Shown piece by piece: positions 1 to 6,332 of a DNA stretch of 24,189 nt; positions within the stretch are counted from its first letter, which is position 1; the number at the start of each line of letters is the position of its first letter. The translations under genes were made by a program, and so were the position numbers. The stretch is from an uncultured Clostridium sp. (GTDB lineage: Bacteria > Bacillota > Clostridia > TANB77 > CAG-508): assembly GCA_946495905.1 (NCBI GenBank), contig CAMMEP010000016.1, positions 1 through 24,189 on the forward strand, read 5' to 3'. The notes beneath the pieces are model-generated. The model did no database searches. It had not been told where the DNA came from and saw only the letters and a program-made list of their open reading frames with translations.

Positions 1-2
1 AT

Positions 3-107
3 TTTGAATTTTTAAGAAATAATGATAGTAATGGCTTAGCTGAATGGCTAAAAGATTTATCTCTTAGAGAAGAAGAAAGAATGGAGAAATTTGGGTATAA
101 GGATTAA
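3..107 (+). CDS. C-terminal tail of an unidentified protein, cut by the window edge
   Basis: An open frame enters from the left edge and runs 34 codons to a TAA at 105-107, ending in a charged tail (LREEERMEKFGYKD). No start is visible. The next frame starts 7 bp downstream, so the two may be co-transcribed. The fragment is too short to assign a family. It could belong to the accessory element that appears to fill the first 6 kb. Confidence 0.4.
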   Translation, partial: FEFLRNNDSNGLAEWLKDLSLREEERMEKFGYKD

Positions 108-113
108 TAAGAT

Positions 114-1435
114 ATGTTAGATGTAGAAGATATGTACAATCATTTCGATGATTTAAAATTTAACAATATAGATAATATTAGGGATACAATTTATAATTTG
201 TCAGAGAAGGAGTTACAAGGTTTTGTACTATATTTGAGTGCATCCACAATAGTCATGTATCAGGAGATTCTTTGTTTAATTTTTCAACTAATGCAAGTCT
301 ATCAGGAAGTGCATTTCCTTGCTCATGTATTGATTGCAAGCTGAAAAATTTAAGTGAACTGTCTTTTTTCGCAACACTTTATGCAGAGAAAGTAATAATT
401 CCTTCTCCAATAGACTATCATTATCAACAGTATACACACTATAATTTGCCTATAAATAGATACAGATTATTTACAGATATTATATTATTATTGTATATAA
501 AACCGCTAGTTCTAAGAAGAATTATTGGATTTTATACATTCTATATGGGTCTTTGTGAAGAATGCTTAAAAAAAGAAATAGAAAAAGAAAATAAATTATT
601 AGGACAAGCAAAACAGATAAAAGAATATATAACAAATGAAATGAAAAAAGATTTTAAAATCTCTACCGATAATAAACTTGGAGATTTATACATACATGTA
701 GAACCAAAATCTAACTTAATACTACCTAGCGAAACTTTTTATAGAATAGAAGACAATCCAAAATGCTTAGAAAAATATCTAAAAACCCCAAATGCATCTT
801 TACCCTTTGAAACTTTAAAAGAATTGGGACTTGTAGACTATATATTAGATCCAATTATTAATGACTTTATTTTGCATAATGTTTGGAACGAATCTTTAAA
901 AACAACTTATTTAACTAATAGACCTATAGATACTTTAATAATGAAAAAATTAGGCCAAGATAATACATCTAATAAAGCAACATTGAATTATATAAAACCA
1001 GTTCTTCCACTAATCCAAAACGTAAATCTTGAAAATCTACTAAAAATAAGAGATACTGATTATGATTCTTTTCTTGTATATAGAGATAAACTACGAGAAA
1101 TCATAAAAATTAATGATTTAAAAACGGAAAAAGATTATCAAAATGCTTATAATGATTTAATTCAACCAGAAATAAATAGAATGAACAATGTATTGCGAAA
1201 AAACAGAAAGCATTTAATAAAGAGAATTGGAATAGATGTAGGATTAACTTCTATAATATGTTCAATTGGTATGTATAATCATTTTTCGTTTGATGGAATA
1301 ACTGGATTAATGTCTTTATTAGGAATAAGTACAGGAATAAAAGATATAGTTGAATTGTCAAGTAAAGAATCCATTGAAGAAAATGAATTATATTTTTTAT
1401 GGAAAGTTAATGAGAAAAACAAAAAATTAATCTAA
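114..1435 (+). pseudogene. Unknown protein gene split by an apparent one-base frameshift
   Basis: Two open frames overlap and look like one protein. The first (from ATG 114) reads sensibly to about codon 49 (SASTIVMY near 258), then degrades. The second, in the adjacent frame, makes sense from about 260 (SGDSLFNF) to TAA at 1435. Its only early start would be a TTG at 272 with no ribosome binding site. One extra base near 258-262 would join them into about 440 residues. The second part has a Cys cluster (CSCIDC) and, about 75 residues later, a CEEC pair, which could bind metal. A charged helical middle follows, and a hydrophobic stretch (GLTSIICSIGMY) near the C-terminus may be a membrane segment. 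I do not recognise the family. A sequencing or assembly error is possible instead of true decay. Confidence 0.55.
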
Positions 1436-1523
1436 CTGCATTCAAACTACATTATAAAATGCCTAAAACACTACAAAATAAAGAATTTAAACAAATAAGC
1501 CAAGGTCACCTCACCATACGATA

Positions 1524-1552
1524 GCAATTTTGAGAGAACTCAAGGAAATTGC
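1524..1552 (+). other. Bulged hairpin of unknown role
   Basis: GCAATTT (1524-1530) pairs with AAATTGC (1546-1552). Inside it TGAG (1531-1534) pairs with CTCA (1539-1542) around an AGAA tetraloop, leaving a 3-nt AGG bulge on the 3' side. No T run follows, so it is not a standard terminator. It lies just upstream of the relaxase remnant and could be a relic of an origin of transfer or a leader structure. That is inference only. Confidence 0.35.
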
Positions 1553-1561
1553 AAAAGTCTG

Positions 1562-1601
1562 AAAGGGTATTAATCAATGAATTTTGGCTAATACTCTTTT
1601 T
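1562..1601 (+). terminator. Probable rho-independent terminator
   Basis: AAAGGGTATTAATCAA (1562-1577) pairs with TTGGCTAATACTCTTT (1584-1599) with two G-U wobbles and one mismatch, around a 6-nt loop. The 3' arm runs straight into a T tract. It would end transcription coming from the broken gene at 114-1435. Confidence 0.55.
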
Positions 1602-1672
1602 CTATACAGTTCTCAAAAAGTTCTAAAATTTATGTTAAAAAAATTTTAAATGCATAAAAAATGTTTTAATAA

Positions 1673-2052
1673 GTTTTAAAAAACTTCATAGAACTTAAAT
1701 ATGCTCTTTCATCAAAAATTAAAGACAATGGAATTCTTGGAAAGGATGAAAGATGAACGAAATAGATTTTTATAAAATAAATGAAATATTGAATAATAAA
1801 TATTATCAATATCAGAAGATTATAAATAAATTGGAAAAAGAAAATAACTATTTAAAGAAAGTTATTGATAGATTTAAAATTACAGTTCAAAAGTTTATTA
1901 GTTGGGTTTGTCATAAGTTTTCTGCTCCATCTGAGGAAGATTTAATAAGAGATTTTGAAAAAGAGACATATATGGACTTTGATATTGAAAGGCAAATGGA
2001 TATAAAAAATTCTGAAATAGAAAAACAAGAAGATGAGTTAGAATATTATTAG
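1673..2052 (+). pseudogene. Decayed C-terminal fragment resembling a Mob/Pre-type relaxase
   Basis: The 99-residue frame from ATG 1753 is a Lys/Glu-rich coiled coil (INKLEKENNYLKKVIDRFK) followed by a segment FISWVCHKFSAPSEEDLIRD and an acidic end. From memory this pattern matches the C-terminal region of MobV/Pre plasmid-recombination relaxases of Firmicutes, which are much longer (400 residues or more) and carry their catalytic His and Tyr residues in the missing N-terminal part. Just upstream, in another frame, 1673-1756 reads on without a stop (LKYALSSKIKDNGILGKDER) and looks like the directly preceding relaxase sequence. This suggests a frameshift at about 1753. An AAAGGA lies 6 nt before the ATG, so the small frame might still be translated. 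The relaxase assignment is inference; a genuine small coiled-coil protein is the alternative. Confidence 0.5.
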
Positions 2053-2053
2053 A

Positions 2054-2079
2054 TATAAAAATTGCCACCAATGGTGGCA
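2054..2079 (-). terminator. Terminator of the minus-strand unit 2106-4186
   Basis: TGCCACC (2063-2069) and GGTGGCA (2073-2079) form a GC-rich 7-bp stem with a 3-nt loop. Read on the minus strand, the stem is followed by a T-rich run (ATTTTTATA). It lies about 27 nt past the stop of the 149-aa gene. It may also help end transcription from the plus-strand relaxase remnant, whose stop is 11 nt upstream. Confidence 0.7.
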
Positions 2080-2105
2080 GAATTTATTTATGTATTTCTT
2101 ACAAA

Positions 2106-2555
2106 TTAAGATAAATGGAGAATATTTTTAATTTTATTGCTGAACTTTTTTAAAATGGATTCTTTATATTCTACCATAGCAACTTCTTTTGTTATACTGG
2201 ATTCTTTTTGCTCTGAAGACTGTCTTTTAAATAAATTGTCAGGATTATATTTTCGTCTTAACTCCGTCTGATATTTGGTTTCATTATCTTTAAAAATCGT
2301 TCTTAAATTTTCTTTTTCTTCGTTAGAACAACACCAATAATTTAGGTGAAATAATGCTATCATAGAAATAGATTCTCTTCTTATATTCTGCTCTTCCAAA
2401 GAAACCTCAGAATCATATTTAGGATTATATTCATTTGATTTTTCCTCTTCAATCATTTTATATAAACTTGATGGCAGTTTCATTATATAATTATTACCAA
2501 GCATATTTAATATTCCATAAACTTCTGAATATATTTCTTTTGTTTTAATATCCAT
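2106..2555 (-). CDS. Unknown conserved-looking protein, 149 aa
   Basis: A soluble, highly charged protein with no signal peptide or membrane segment. The N-terminal half holds a hydrophobic helix pattern (MLGNNYIMKLPSSLYKMIEE) and a central SISMIALFHLNYWCCSNEE block. The end is basic (LKKFSNKIKNILHL), an amphipathic tail that could touch a membrane or nucleic acid. I do not recognise a named family, although proteins of this general look are common in Clostridia. It is the second gene of a two-gene unit: its ribosome binding site (GGAGG) is formed by the last Gly codons of the upstream 542-aa gene, and only 2 nt separate the upstream stop from its ATG, so the two are probably translationally coupled. 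Confidence 0.75.
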   Translation of the reverse strand: MDIKTKEIYSEVYGILNMLGNNYIMKLPSSLYKMIEEEKSNEYNPKYDSEVSLEEQNIRRESISMIALFHLNYWCCSNEEKENLRTIFKDNETKYQTELRRKYNPDNLFKRQSSEQKESSITKEVAMVEYKESILKKFSNKIKNILHLS

Positions 2556-2557
2556 TT

Positions 2558-4186
2558 CTATCCTCCAATTTCGTAACCCTGTTCTTTTGGTTTGTTTTGG
2601 TTTTCTCTTTCCTCTCTTGTTCTACTTATTATTGAGTAGGATTCACTTAAATCACTATCCTTTATTCCCATGTTTTGATATGCTGACATAAGTTCACTTA
2701 GGCTTTTCTCATTAACAGGATTTAATATTGCCCCAGTTTCTTCTGTATCAATTTGTTCTTCTGCAACTTCAACACTTTCTGGCTCATCATTTGATATTTC
2801 AACACCAGTATCTACCGATTCTATTTCAGTCCCATTTTTTTCGGAAACCTCCAGTATATCTTCCAATTCGCCAATTATTTCTCTATAACTATCTACTCCA
2901 TCGAAGTGATCCAGCTTTCCATCTAAAAATTTTCTTACATTAAATATTCCTGCATTACCAAGTCTTTCTCCATAAATTTGATTTATTTTTTCGGATAAAT
3001 ATGCCTCTAAATACTCATTACCAATTTCATCATTATAAAACTCTTGTAATTCTCTTTCTACATCAGAATTTGTTATTAAAGTAGTTTTGTCTGTTTCTCC
3101 ATTAATTTCCATATCTGACATTTCTTCTATCTCTCTATAATCTATTTCTGTAGTAGTTTGTCTATCTGTTATAATGTTAGATAATGGAAATTTTTCTCTT
3201 AATTCAGGAGACATTACTAATGACATTTGCATTAACAAGTTCATTTTTTTATCGATATCTGTTTCTTTATTAAAATTATCCATTAAATCTTGGCATTGAG
3301 TATCTAATATTTGTCTTTTATCTTCTGGTAACATTCGTAATATTTCTGGAATACCTTTAATTTCAGTTCTCTTTCCATATATTTTATTGAAATATTCCAT
3401 AGCCGATTCATAAGTATCACCGAATTCCTGCATATTATAGTCTAGATATGATAATTCTTTTTCTTTCATTACGGCGAATACTTCATCTGGAGTTATATCT
3501 AATCCCATCTCTTGAAAAAAAATTACAGTTTCTTCTAGTGAAGTTTTCATAGCATCAACTTCAATCATAGATTCCTCATAATTAAATCTGTTTCTAAATC
3601 CATAAAATGATTCATTTACAATATTTTCTCTAGTCATATTTAAAGTCTCTTCATTAACTATTGGATGATCTTGTATATTATCATTTTGCTTAACATGTCT
3701 TAATTCATGGAAAGTTTGTAATATTAATTCTATAAATTCTTTTCTTTCATCTATAGGATTAGTTTGAACTCCTAATTCTTTATCACTTTTTATAGAAGCA
3801 AGAGACCATTCTCCTATTTCAACATCTTGTAATCCCTCTTGTGTTCTTTCAGGCTTAACTCTACCACCATCGTCATAAACCGTTTTAAATTCAAAGTCTA
3901 TTCCGAGTTCTTCTCTTTTTCTATCTGCTATAAAATTTAATATTTCATCAATTTCTTCTATTGAACAATCTGTAAAATTTAGCACTTTATTTTTTATTGA
4001 TTTCATATCCATTTCAATATCATCAAATCCACCAACTTTACTTGCTTCTCTTTCAGTTTCTCTACGTTGTTCTAATGAGCTATTACCTCCAGTATTTCTA
4101 TATTTATGATCATCTGGTCTAATCTTTCCACCATCGCTCATTTCATTTTTTACTTCAAATGTCTCTCTAAATCTTTTTCTTGGCAT
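2558..4186 (-). CDS. Putative zinc-dependent peptidase-like protein with HELRH motif, 542 aa
   Basis: A long acidic protein with no signal peptide or membrane segment. An HExxH motif (HELRH, residues about 160-164) sits in a hydrophobic helix context (ELILQTFHELRHVKQ), as in zinc metallopeptidases. A Glu about 45 residues later (ESMIEVDAMK, E209) is a plausible third zinc ligand, giving a gluzincin-like arrangement. Two related short motifs, DGGKIRP (18-24) and DGGRVKP (106-112), are an internal repeat. The C-terminal 120 residues are acidic and low in complexity. The longer frame begins 6 codons upstream, but I chose the ATG at 4186: AAAGGAA lies 9 nt before it, and the other ATG would fall only about 9 nt after the predicted transcription start. 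It is the first gene of a unit with the 149-aa gene. Function unknown; peptidase activity is inferred from one motif. Confidence 0.65.
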   Translation of the reverse strand: MPRKRFRETFEVKNEMSDGGKIRPDDHKYRNTGGNSSLEQRRETEREASKVGGFDDIEMDMKSIKNKVLNFTDCSIEEIDEILNFIADRKREELGIDFEFKTVYDDGGRVKPERTQEGLQDVEIGEWSLASIKSDKELGVQTNPIDERKEFIELILQTFHELRHVKQNDNIQDHPIVNEETLNMTRENIVNESFYGFRNRFNYEESMIEVDAMKTSLEETVIFFQEMGLDITPDEVFAVMKEKELSYLDYNMQEFGDTYESAMEYFNKIYGKRTEIKGIPEILRMLPEDKRQILDTQCQDLMDNFNKETDIDKKMNLLMQMSLVMSPELREKFPLSNIITDRQTTTEIDYREIEEMSDMEINGETDKTTLITNSDVERELQEFYNDEIGNEYLEAYLSEKINQIYGERLGNAGIFNVRKFLDGKLDHFDGVDSYREIIGELEDILEVSEKNGTEIESVDTGVEISNDEPESVEVAEEQIDTEETGAILNPVNEKSLSELMSAYQNMGIKDSDLSESYSIISRTREERENQNKPKEQGYEIGG

Positions 4187-4219
4187 TTGTATATTTCCTT
4201 TCAAAATAACTTTAATAAT

Positions 4220-4247
4220 ATTTTAACATAGTAGATTATTTTGTCAA
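4220..4247 (-). promoter_or_regulatory. Sigma-A promoter of the 542-aa gene
   Basis: On the minus strand, a consensus TTGACA (4247-4242) and TAAAAT (4225-4220) are separated by 16 bp. Transcription would begin near 4213, giving a 27-nt leader that contains the AAAGGA site before ATG 4186. Confidence 0.65.
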
Positions 4248-4326
4248 TGTTATTAGCTTTATTAGAGATAATTTCTGAAAGCAAAAATAGTACGATTAAT
4301 TCGTTAATAAAGCGAATGAGGTATAA

Positions 4327-4425
4327 TATGAAAATAACAAAAGATTAGTACAAGATTTTGAATTATTTGCTTTTGCCAAGATATTTAGAGTATCAGCAGA
4401 TGAGTTTAATACTAAAAATAAGTAA
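4327..4425 (+). pseudogene. C-terminal scrap of an XRE-family repressor
   Basis: An open stretch of 32 codons without a start reads YENNKRLVQDFELFAFAKIF then RVSADEFNTKNK and ends in TAA. This matches the typical end of a small Cro/CI (XRE) helix-turn-helix domain, in which an E-N-x-K/R-x-x-xD-x-E-L pattern precedes an 'LxVSxDEL' helix. The recognition helix and N-terminus cannot be read in frame upstream, where a stop interrupts at 4324. I take it as a dead fragment of an element-borne repressor. It is short, so the call rests on motif likeness only. Confidence 0.45.
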
Positions 4426-4559
4426 AAAAATTCAGATTTTCTGAAAAATTTTCTGAAAATACTGTACCCTTTTCAAAATTTCTCTATATTTGTATTACTG
4501 CATTCAATGTTGCATTCAGTGAAAATATTTTGAATTTAATAATTACATTTAAATTAATA
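4426..4559. other. AT-rich non-coding spacer
   Basis: Between the repressor scrap and the hairpin at 4560 I see no gene. A tandem TTTTCTGAAAA-like motif (4436-4460) and an imperfect palindrome around 4497-4520 (ACTGCATTCAA...TTGCATTCAGT) are present. Neither is strong enough to name. Confidence 0.3.
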
Positions 4560-4596
4560 TATCGATAGAATATGATGCTTTCATACTCTATCGATA
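4560..4596 (-). terminator. Long hairpin just after the 99-aa gene
   Basis: TATCGATAGA, a mismatch, TATGA, a 5-nt loop, TCATA and TCTATCGATA form 15 base pairs with a single A-C mismatch. The hairpin begins 7 nt beyond the stop of the minus-strand gene at 4603-4902, which fits a terminator or mRNA-end stabiliser. No clear T run follows on that strand, so intrinsic termination is uncertain. Confidence 0.5.
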
Positions 4597-4602
4597 CAAA
4601 AT

Positions 4603-4902
4603 TTACTCAACAACAACTTTGTGCTTTACAGATTTTTTCTTTCCGGTTGGATAATACATACCACCACATTCATTTAAATACCCATCAGATATAAATTTAT
4701 CTAAACAATCGCTTAAATCAGTTAATGCTATGAGTGGCATTTCTTTATTTAATGCTGCAAATTTTTCAGCAACTTCATGATAAATTTCCTCATAAGAAAA
4801 TTTACCTTTTCGACACCTTCTAACAAGCATTAAATTAATTAATGGTGAGTAATCTCCATTCTTAAATTGACGTTCAAGAAATTCTTCATTTAGTTGTGTC
4901 AT
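4603..4902 (-). CDS. Unknown small protein, possibly winged-helix, 99 aa
   Basis: A soluble basic protein. Residues about 60-88 read DLSDCLDKFISDGYLNECGG then MYYPTGKK. A helix followed by 'G-Y-L-x-E-x-G-G-x-Y' is the usual shape of the wing in winged-helix DNA-binding proteins, so it may bind DNA; the family is not recognised. The C-terminus is Lys-rich. The ribosome binding site is excellent (AAGGAGG, 7 nt before ATG). It follows the 64-aa gene by 73 nt on the same strand, and the pair is divergent from an XRE regulator, as in small regulatory modules of mobile elements. Confidence 0.65.
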   Translation of the reverse strand: MTQLNEEFLERQFKNGDYSPLINLMLVRRCRKGKFSYEEIYHEVAEKFAALNKEMPLIALTDLSDCLDKFISDGYLNECGGMYYPTGKKKSVKHKVVVE

Positions 4903-4975
4903 AGTAAAACCTCCTTAACTAATCAGTTTGCGAGTTACCTGCAATTTCATAAAAAACCTAAACAATATGATAAAA

Positions 4976-5170
4976 TTATATTCCAACAGTTTTATCATGT
5001 TCTTCTTCCCAAGAAGCTATAAGTTCTCTATGATTCTGCCTAATAATGGGTTCAAGAGTGCGATTTAACTCTACCACTTCAGCACGATTCACTTTTTTTA
5101 TAATTTTTTTTGAACGCTTTACAGAAGTTCCAGGTATTGCTTTTTTCTTCATTAACTCTGCCATTCCCAT
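4976..5170 (-). CDS. Unknown small basic protein, 64 aa
   Basis: A 64-residue protein with a Lys/Arg-rich N-terminal half (SVKRSKKIIKKVNRAEVVE) and an acidic helical end (LIASWEEEHDKTVGI). The ribosome binding site AAGGAGGA lies 7 nt upstream of ATG, so translation is well supported. The helical charged pattern resembles antitoxins or DNA-bending accessory proteins, but there is no motif that decides. It is probably co-transcribed with the 99-aa gene downstream and faces the XRE regulator across a 269-bp divergent intergenic region. Confidence 0.6.
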   Translation of the reverse strand: MGMAELMKKKAIPGTSVKRSKKIIKKVNRAEVVELNRTLEPIIRQNHRELIASWEEEHDKTVGI

Positions 5171-5248
5171 TAAAAATTCCTCCTTAAATATTCATTTGGA
5201 TGTTTACTGTTTCTATATGTTCACTCCATAAGGAGATAATAAAATTAA

Positions 5249-5264
5249 TTAGCTTATTAGCTAA
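5249..5264. promoter_or_regulatory. Candidate operator palindrome
   Basis: TTAGCT-TATT-AGCTAA is a perfect 6-bp inverted repeat with a 4-bp gap in the intergenic region between the 64-aa gene and the XRE gene. Its size suits a dimeric XRE repressor. The position is closer to the minus-strand gene. There is no second copy to confirm it. Confidence 0.3.
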
Positions 5265-5364
5265 ATTTGTATTAATAATATACCATATTTTTAGCGAAAA
5301 TTCAAGGATTACAGCTCCCTCAAATAAAGTCGGTATCTGTTAAGTAGCGTTAAATGATTTTTTC

Positions 5365-5393
5365 TTTACAGAACAATTACTTTATTATATAAT
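5365..5393 (+). promoter_or_regulatory. Sigma-A promoter of the XRE regulator
   Basis: TTTACA (5365-5370) and a perfect TATAAT (5388-5393) are separated by 17 bp, 46 bp upstream of the ATG at 5440. The leader contains a GAAGGAGGA ribosome binding site. Confidence 0.7.
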
Positions 5394-5439
5394 ATACTAG
5401 ATACTATAAATATTTATTTGTTGAAGGAGGATTAGTTTT

Positions 5440-5823
5440 ATGGAAAAACATTTTTTCTATAATGCGACACCAGAACCTGGAAACTTTGGAGATTTGATAC
5501 GGCAAGCTCGAATAGACAAGAAATTGTCTTATGAAGATGTCGCCAAAAAAATCCAAGTAACTGCAGAAGAAGTTGAGAAACTCGAAAAAATGGAGATAAT
5601 ACCAAATGATGAAATTTTACGAAAACTTTCTGGAAATCTAGGTATTACTTATCGACGTCTTAGGATAGGAGCAGGTTACAATATGATGGGAAGCTATTCT
5701 GATTACTATCTATCTGATGGTACGGCAATTGATATTGAAGAAATACTGTCTAAAATTTACTATAAATATCCTGCTTCATTATCTAGACTGTATGAACTAA
5801 TTGAAGTACTTTTAGAAAAGTGA
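5440..5823 (+). CDS. XRE-family transcriptional regulator, 127 aa
   Basis: Residues about 16-73 form a Cro/CI-type helix-turn-helix: FGDLIRQARIDKKLSYEDVA, then KKIQVTAEEVEKLEK, then ILRKLSGNLGITYRRLRIG. The 'L-S-Y-E-D-V-A' and 'V-T-A-E-E-V-E-K-L-E' helices occupy the expected positions. The C-terminal 50 residues (YYLSDGTAIDIEEILSKIYY onward) are a helical extension, probably for dimerisation or effector contact. The gene has its own strong promoter and ribosome binding site (GAAGGAGG) and a bidirectional terminator. It is divergent from the 64-aa and 99-aa genes and most simply controls them and itself. That role is inferred from position. Confidence 0.85.
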   Translation: MEKHFFYNATPEPGNFGDLIRQARIDKKLSYEDVAKKIQVTAEEVEKLEKMEIIPNDEILRKLSGNLGITYRRLRIGAGYNMMGSYSDYYLSDGTAIDIEEILSKIYYKYPASLSRLYELIEVLLEK

Positions 5824-5848
5824 TACATCAACTTATTTTCAAAGTAAC

Positions 5849-5884
5849 AAAAAACTAGTGGAACAATTGCACCACTAGTTTTTT
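5849..5884 (+). terminator. Terminator of the XRE gene
   Basis: AAAAAACTAGTGG (5849-5861) and CCACTAGTTTTTT (5872-5884) form a 13-bp perfect stem ending in a T run. The A run on the 5' side lets it act in both directions. Confidence 0.9.
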
Positions 5885-5931
5885 GTCATAGCAAATTCTC
5901 TTTATTAATACATTTCTTCCTCATCTTCAAA

Positions 5932-5970
5932 TAAAAACAAGGTGGTACTAAAAATTAGTTCCACCTTGTT
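5932..5970 (-). terminator. Terminator of the small membrane protein gene
   Basis: AACAAGGTGG (5936-5945) pairs with CCACCTTGTT (5961-5970), with an inner ACTAA/TTAGT stem and one T-T mismatch. On the minus strand the stem ends in a run of five T residues. It lies directly after the stop at 5978. Confidence 0.88.
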
Positions 5971-5977
5971 CTAGTTC

Positions 5978-6190
5978 TTAATTTGTGCTGCTATCTGACT
6001 TTTTATGCCTTCTTGCAAACTTAAAATTCGCAAGGAACATAACGCAAGCACCAAATAAGAAACTAATCACCCAGTCTAATGGAAAGTCAGTTATTGCTTT
6101 CCAAATTTCACTTTTGTAGATAATAATCAATACGAAAGCAAACAATAAGACTGATAACACTAAAAACTTTACCCAATTCCGTACACCCAT
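5978..6190 (-). CDS. Small two-helix membrane protein, 70 aa
   Basis: Two transmembrane segments are clear: about residues 8-26 (FLVLSVLLFAFVLIIIY) and about 38-57 (LDWVISFLFGACVMFLANF). A basic, polar C-terminal tail (KFARRHKKSDSSTN) should lie in the cytosol by the positive-inside rule. Translation is well supported by an AAGGAGG site 8 nt before ATG, a near-consensus promoter and a dedicated terminator, so this is a real single-gene unit. I do not recognise a family. It may be the last accessory gene or the first core gene of the region. Confidence 0.75.
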   Translation of the reverse strand: MGVRNWVKFLVLSVLLFAFVLIIIYKSEIWKAITDFPLDWVISFLFGACVMFLANFKFARRHKKSDSSTN

Positions 6191-6247
6191 AATGTATTCC
6201 TCCTTATAGTATTTATTGGGCTTTTGGGAAATTTTCCCTATGTGAAT

Positions 6248-6276
6248 ATTATACTAAAAATATCACAAAAAATCAA
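6248..6276 (-). promoter_or_regulatory. Promoter of the small membrane protein gene
   Basis: On the minus strand TTGATT (6276-6271) and a perfect TATAAT (6253-6248) are spaced by 17 bp. The leader of about 50 nt contains the palindrome GGGAAATTTTCCC (6224-6236), which might be an operator. Confidence 0.65.
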
Positions 6277-6332
6277 CTTATGTAAAGTATAACAGAAAAT
6301 TAAAATCTGAATACAATATATTAGGTGATTTT

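Larger units (their letters stand above)
1436..1672. other. Non-coding stretch with two hairpins
   Basis: No credible coding frame lies between the unknown gene and the relaxase remnant. The stretch holds a compact hairpin at 1524-1552 and a terminator-like hairpin at 1562-1601. A third, longer-range pairing is possible between TTTTGAGAGAACT (1528-1540) and AGTTCTCAAAA (from 1608), which would compete with the first hairpin. I see no promoter worth naming. Confidence 0.4.

Noticed and set aside
1435..4507. An 11-bp direct repeat ACTGCATTCAA at 1435-1445 and 4497-4507 flanking the relaxase and HELRH region, as possible attachment sites
   Set aside because: Many 11-mers recur by chance in 24 kb of AT-rich sequence, and neither copy sits at a clear element edge or in a tRNA gene.
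5305..5330. A short AGCTCCCTCAAAT likeness to the apex of the structured repeat, as a third degraded copy
   Set aside because: Only about 8 bases match and none of the conserved 5' or 3' core blocks are nearby.
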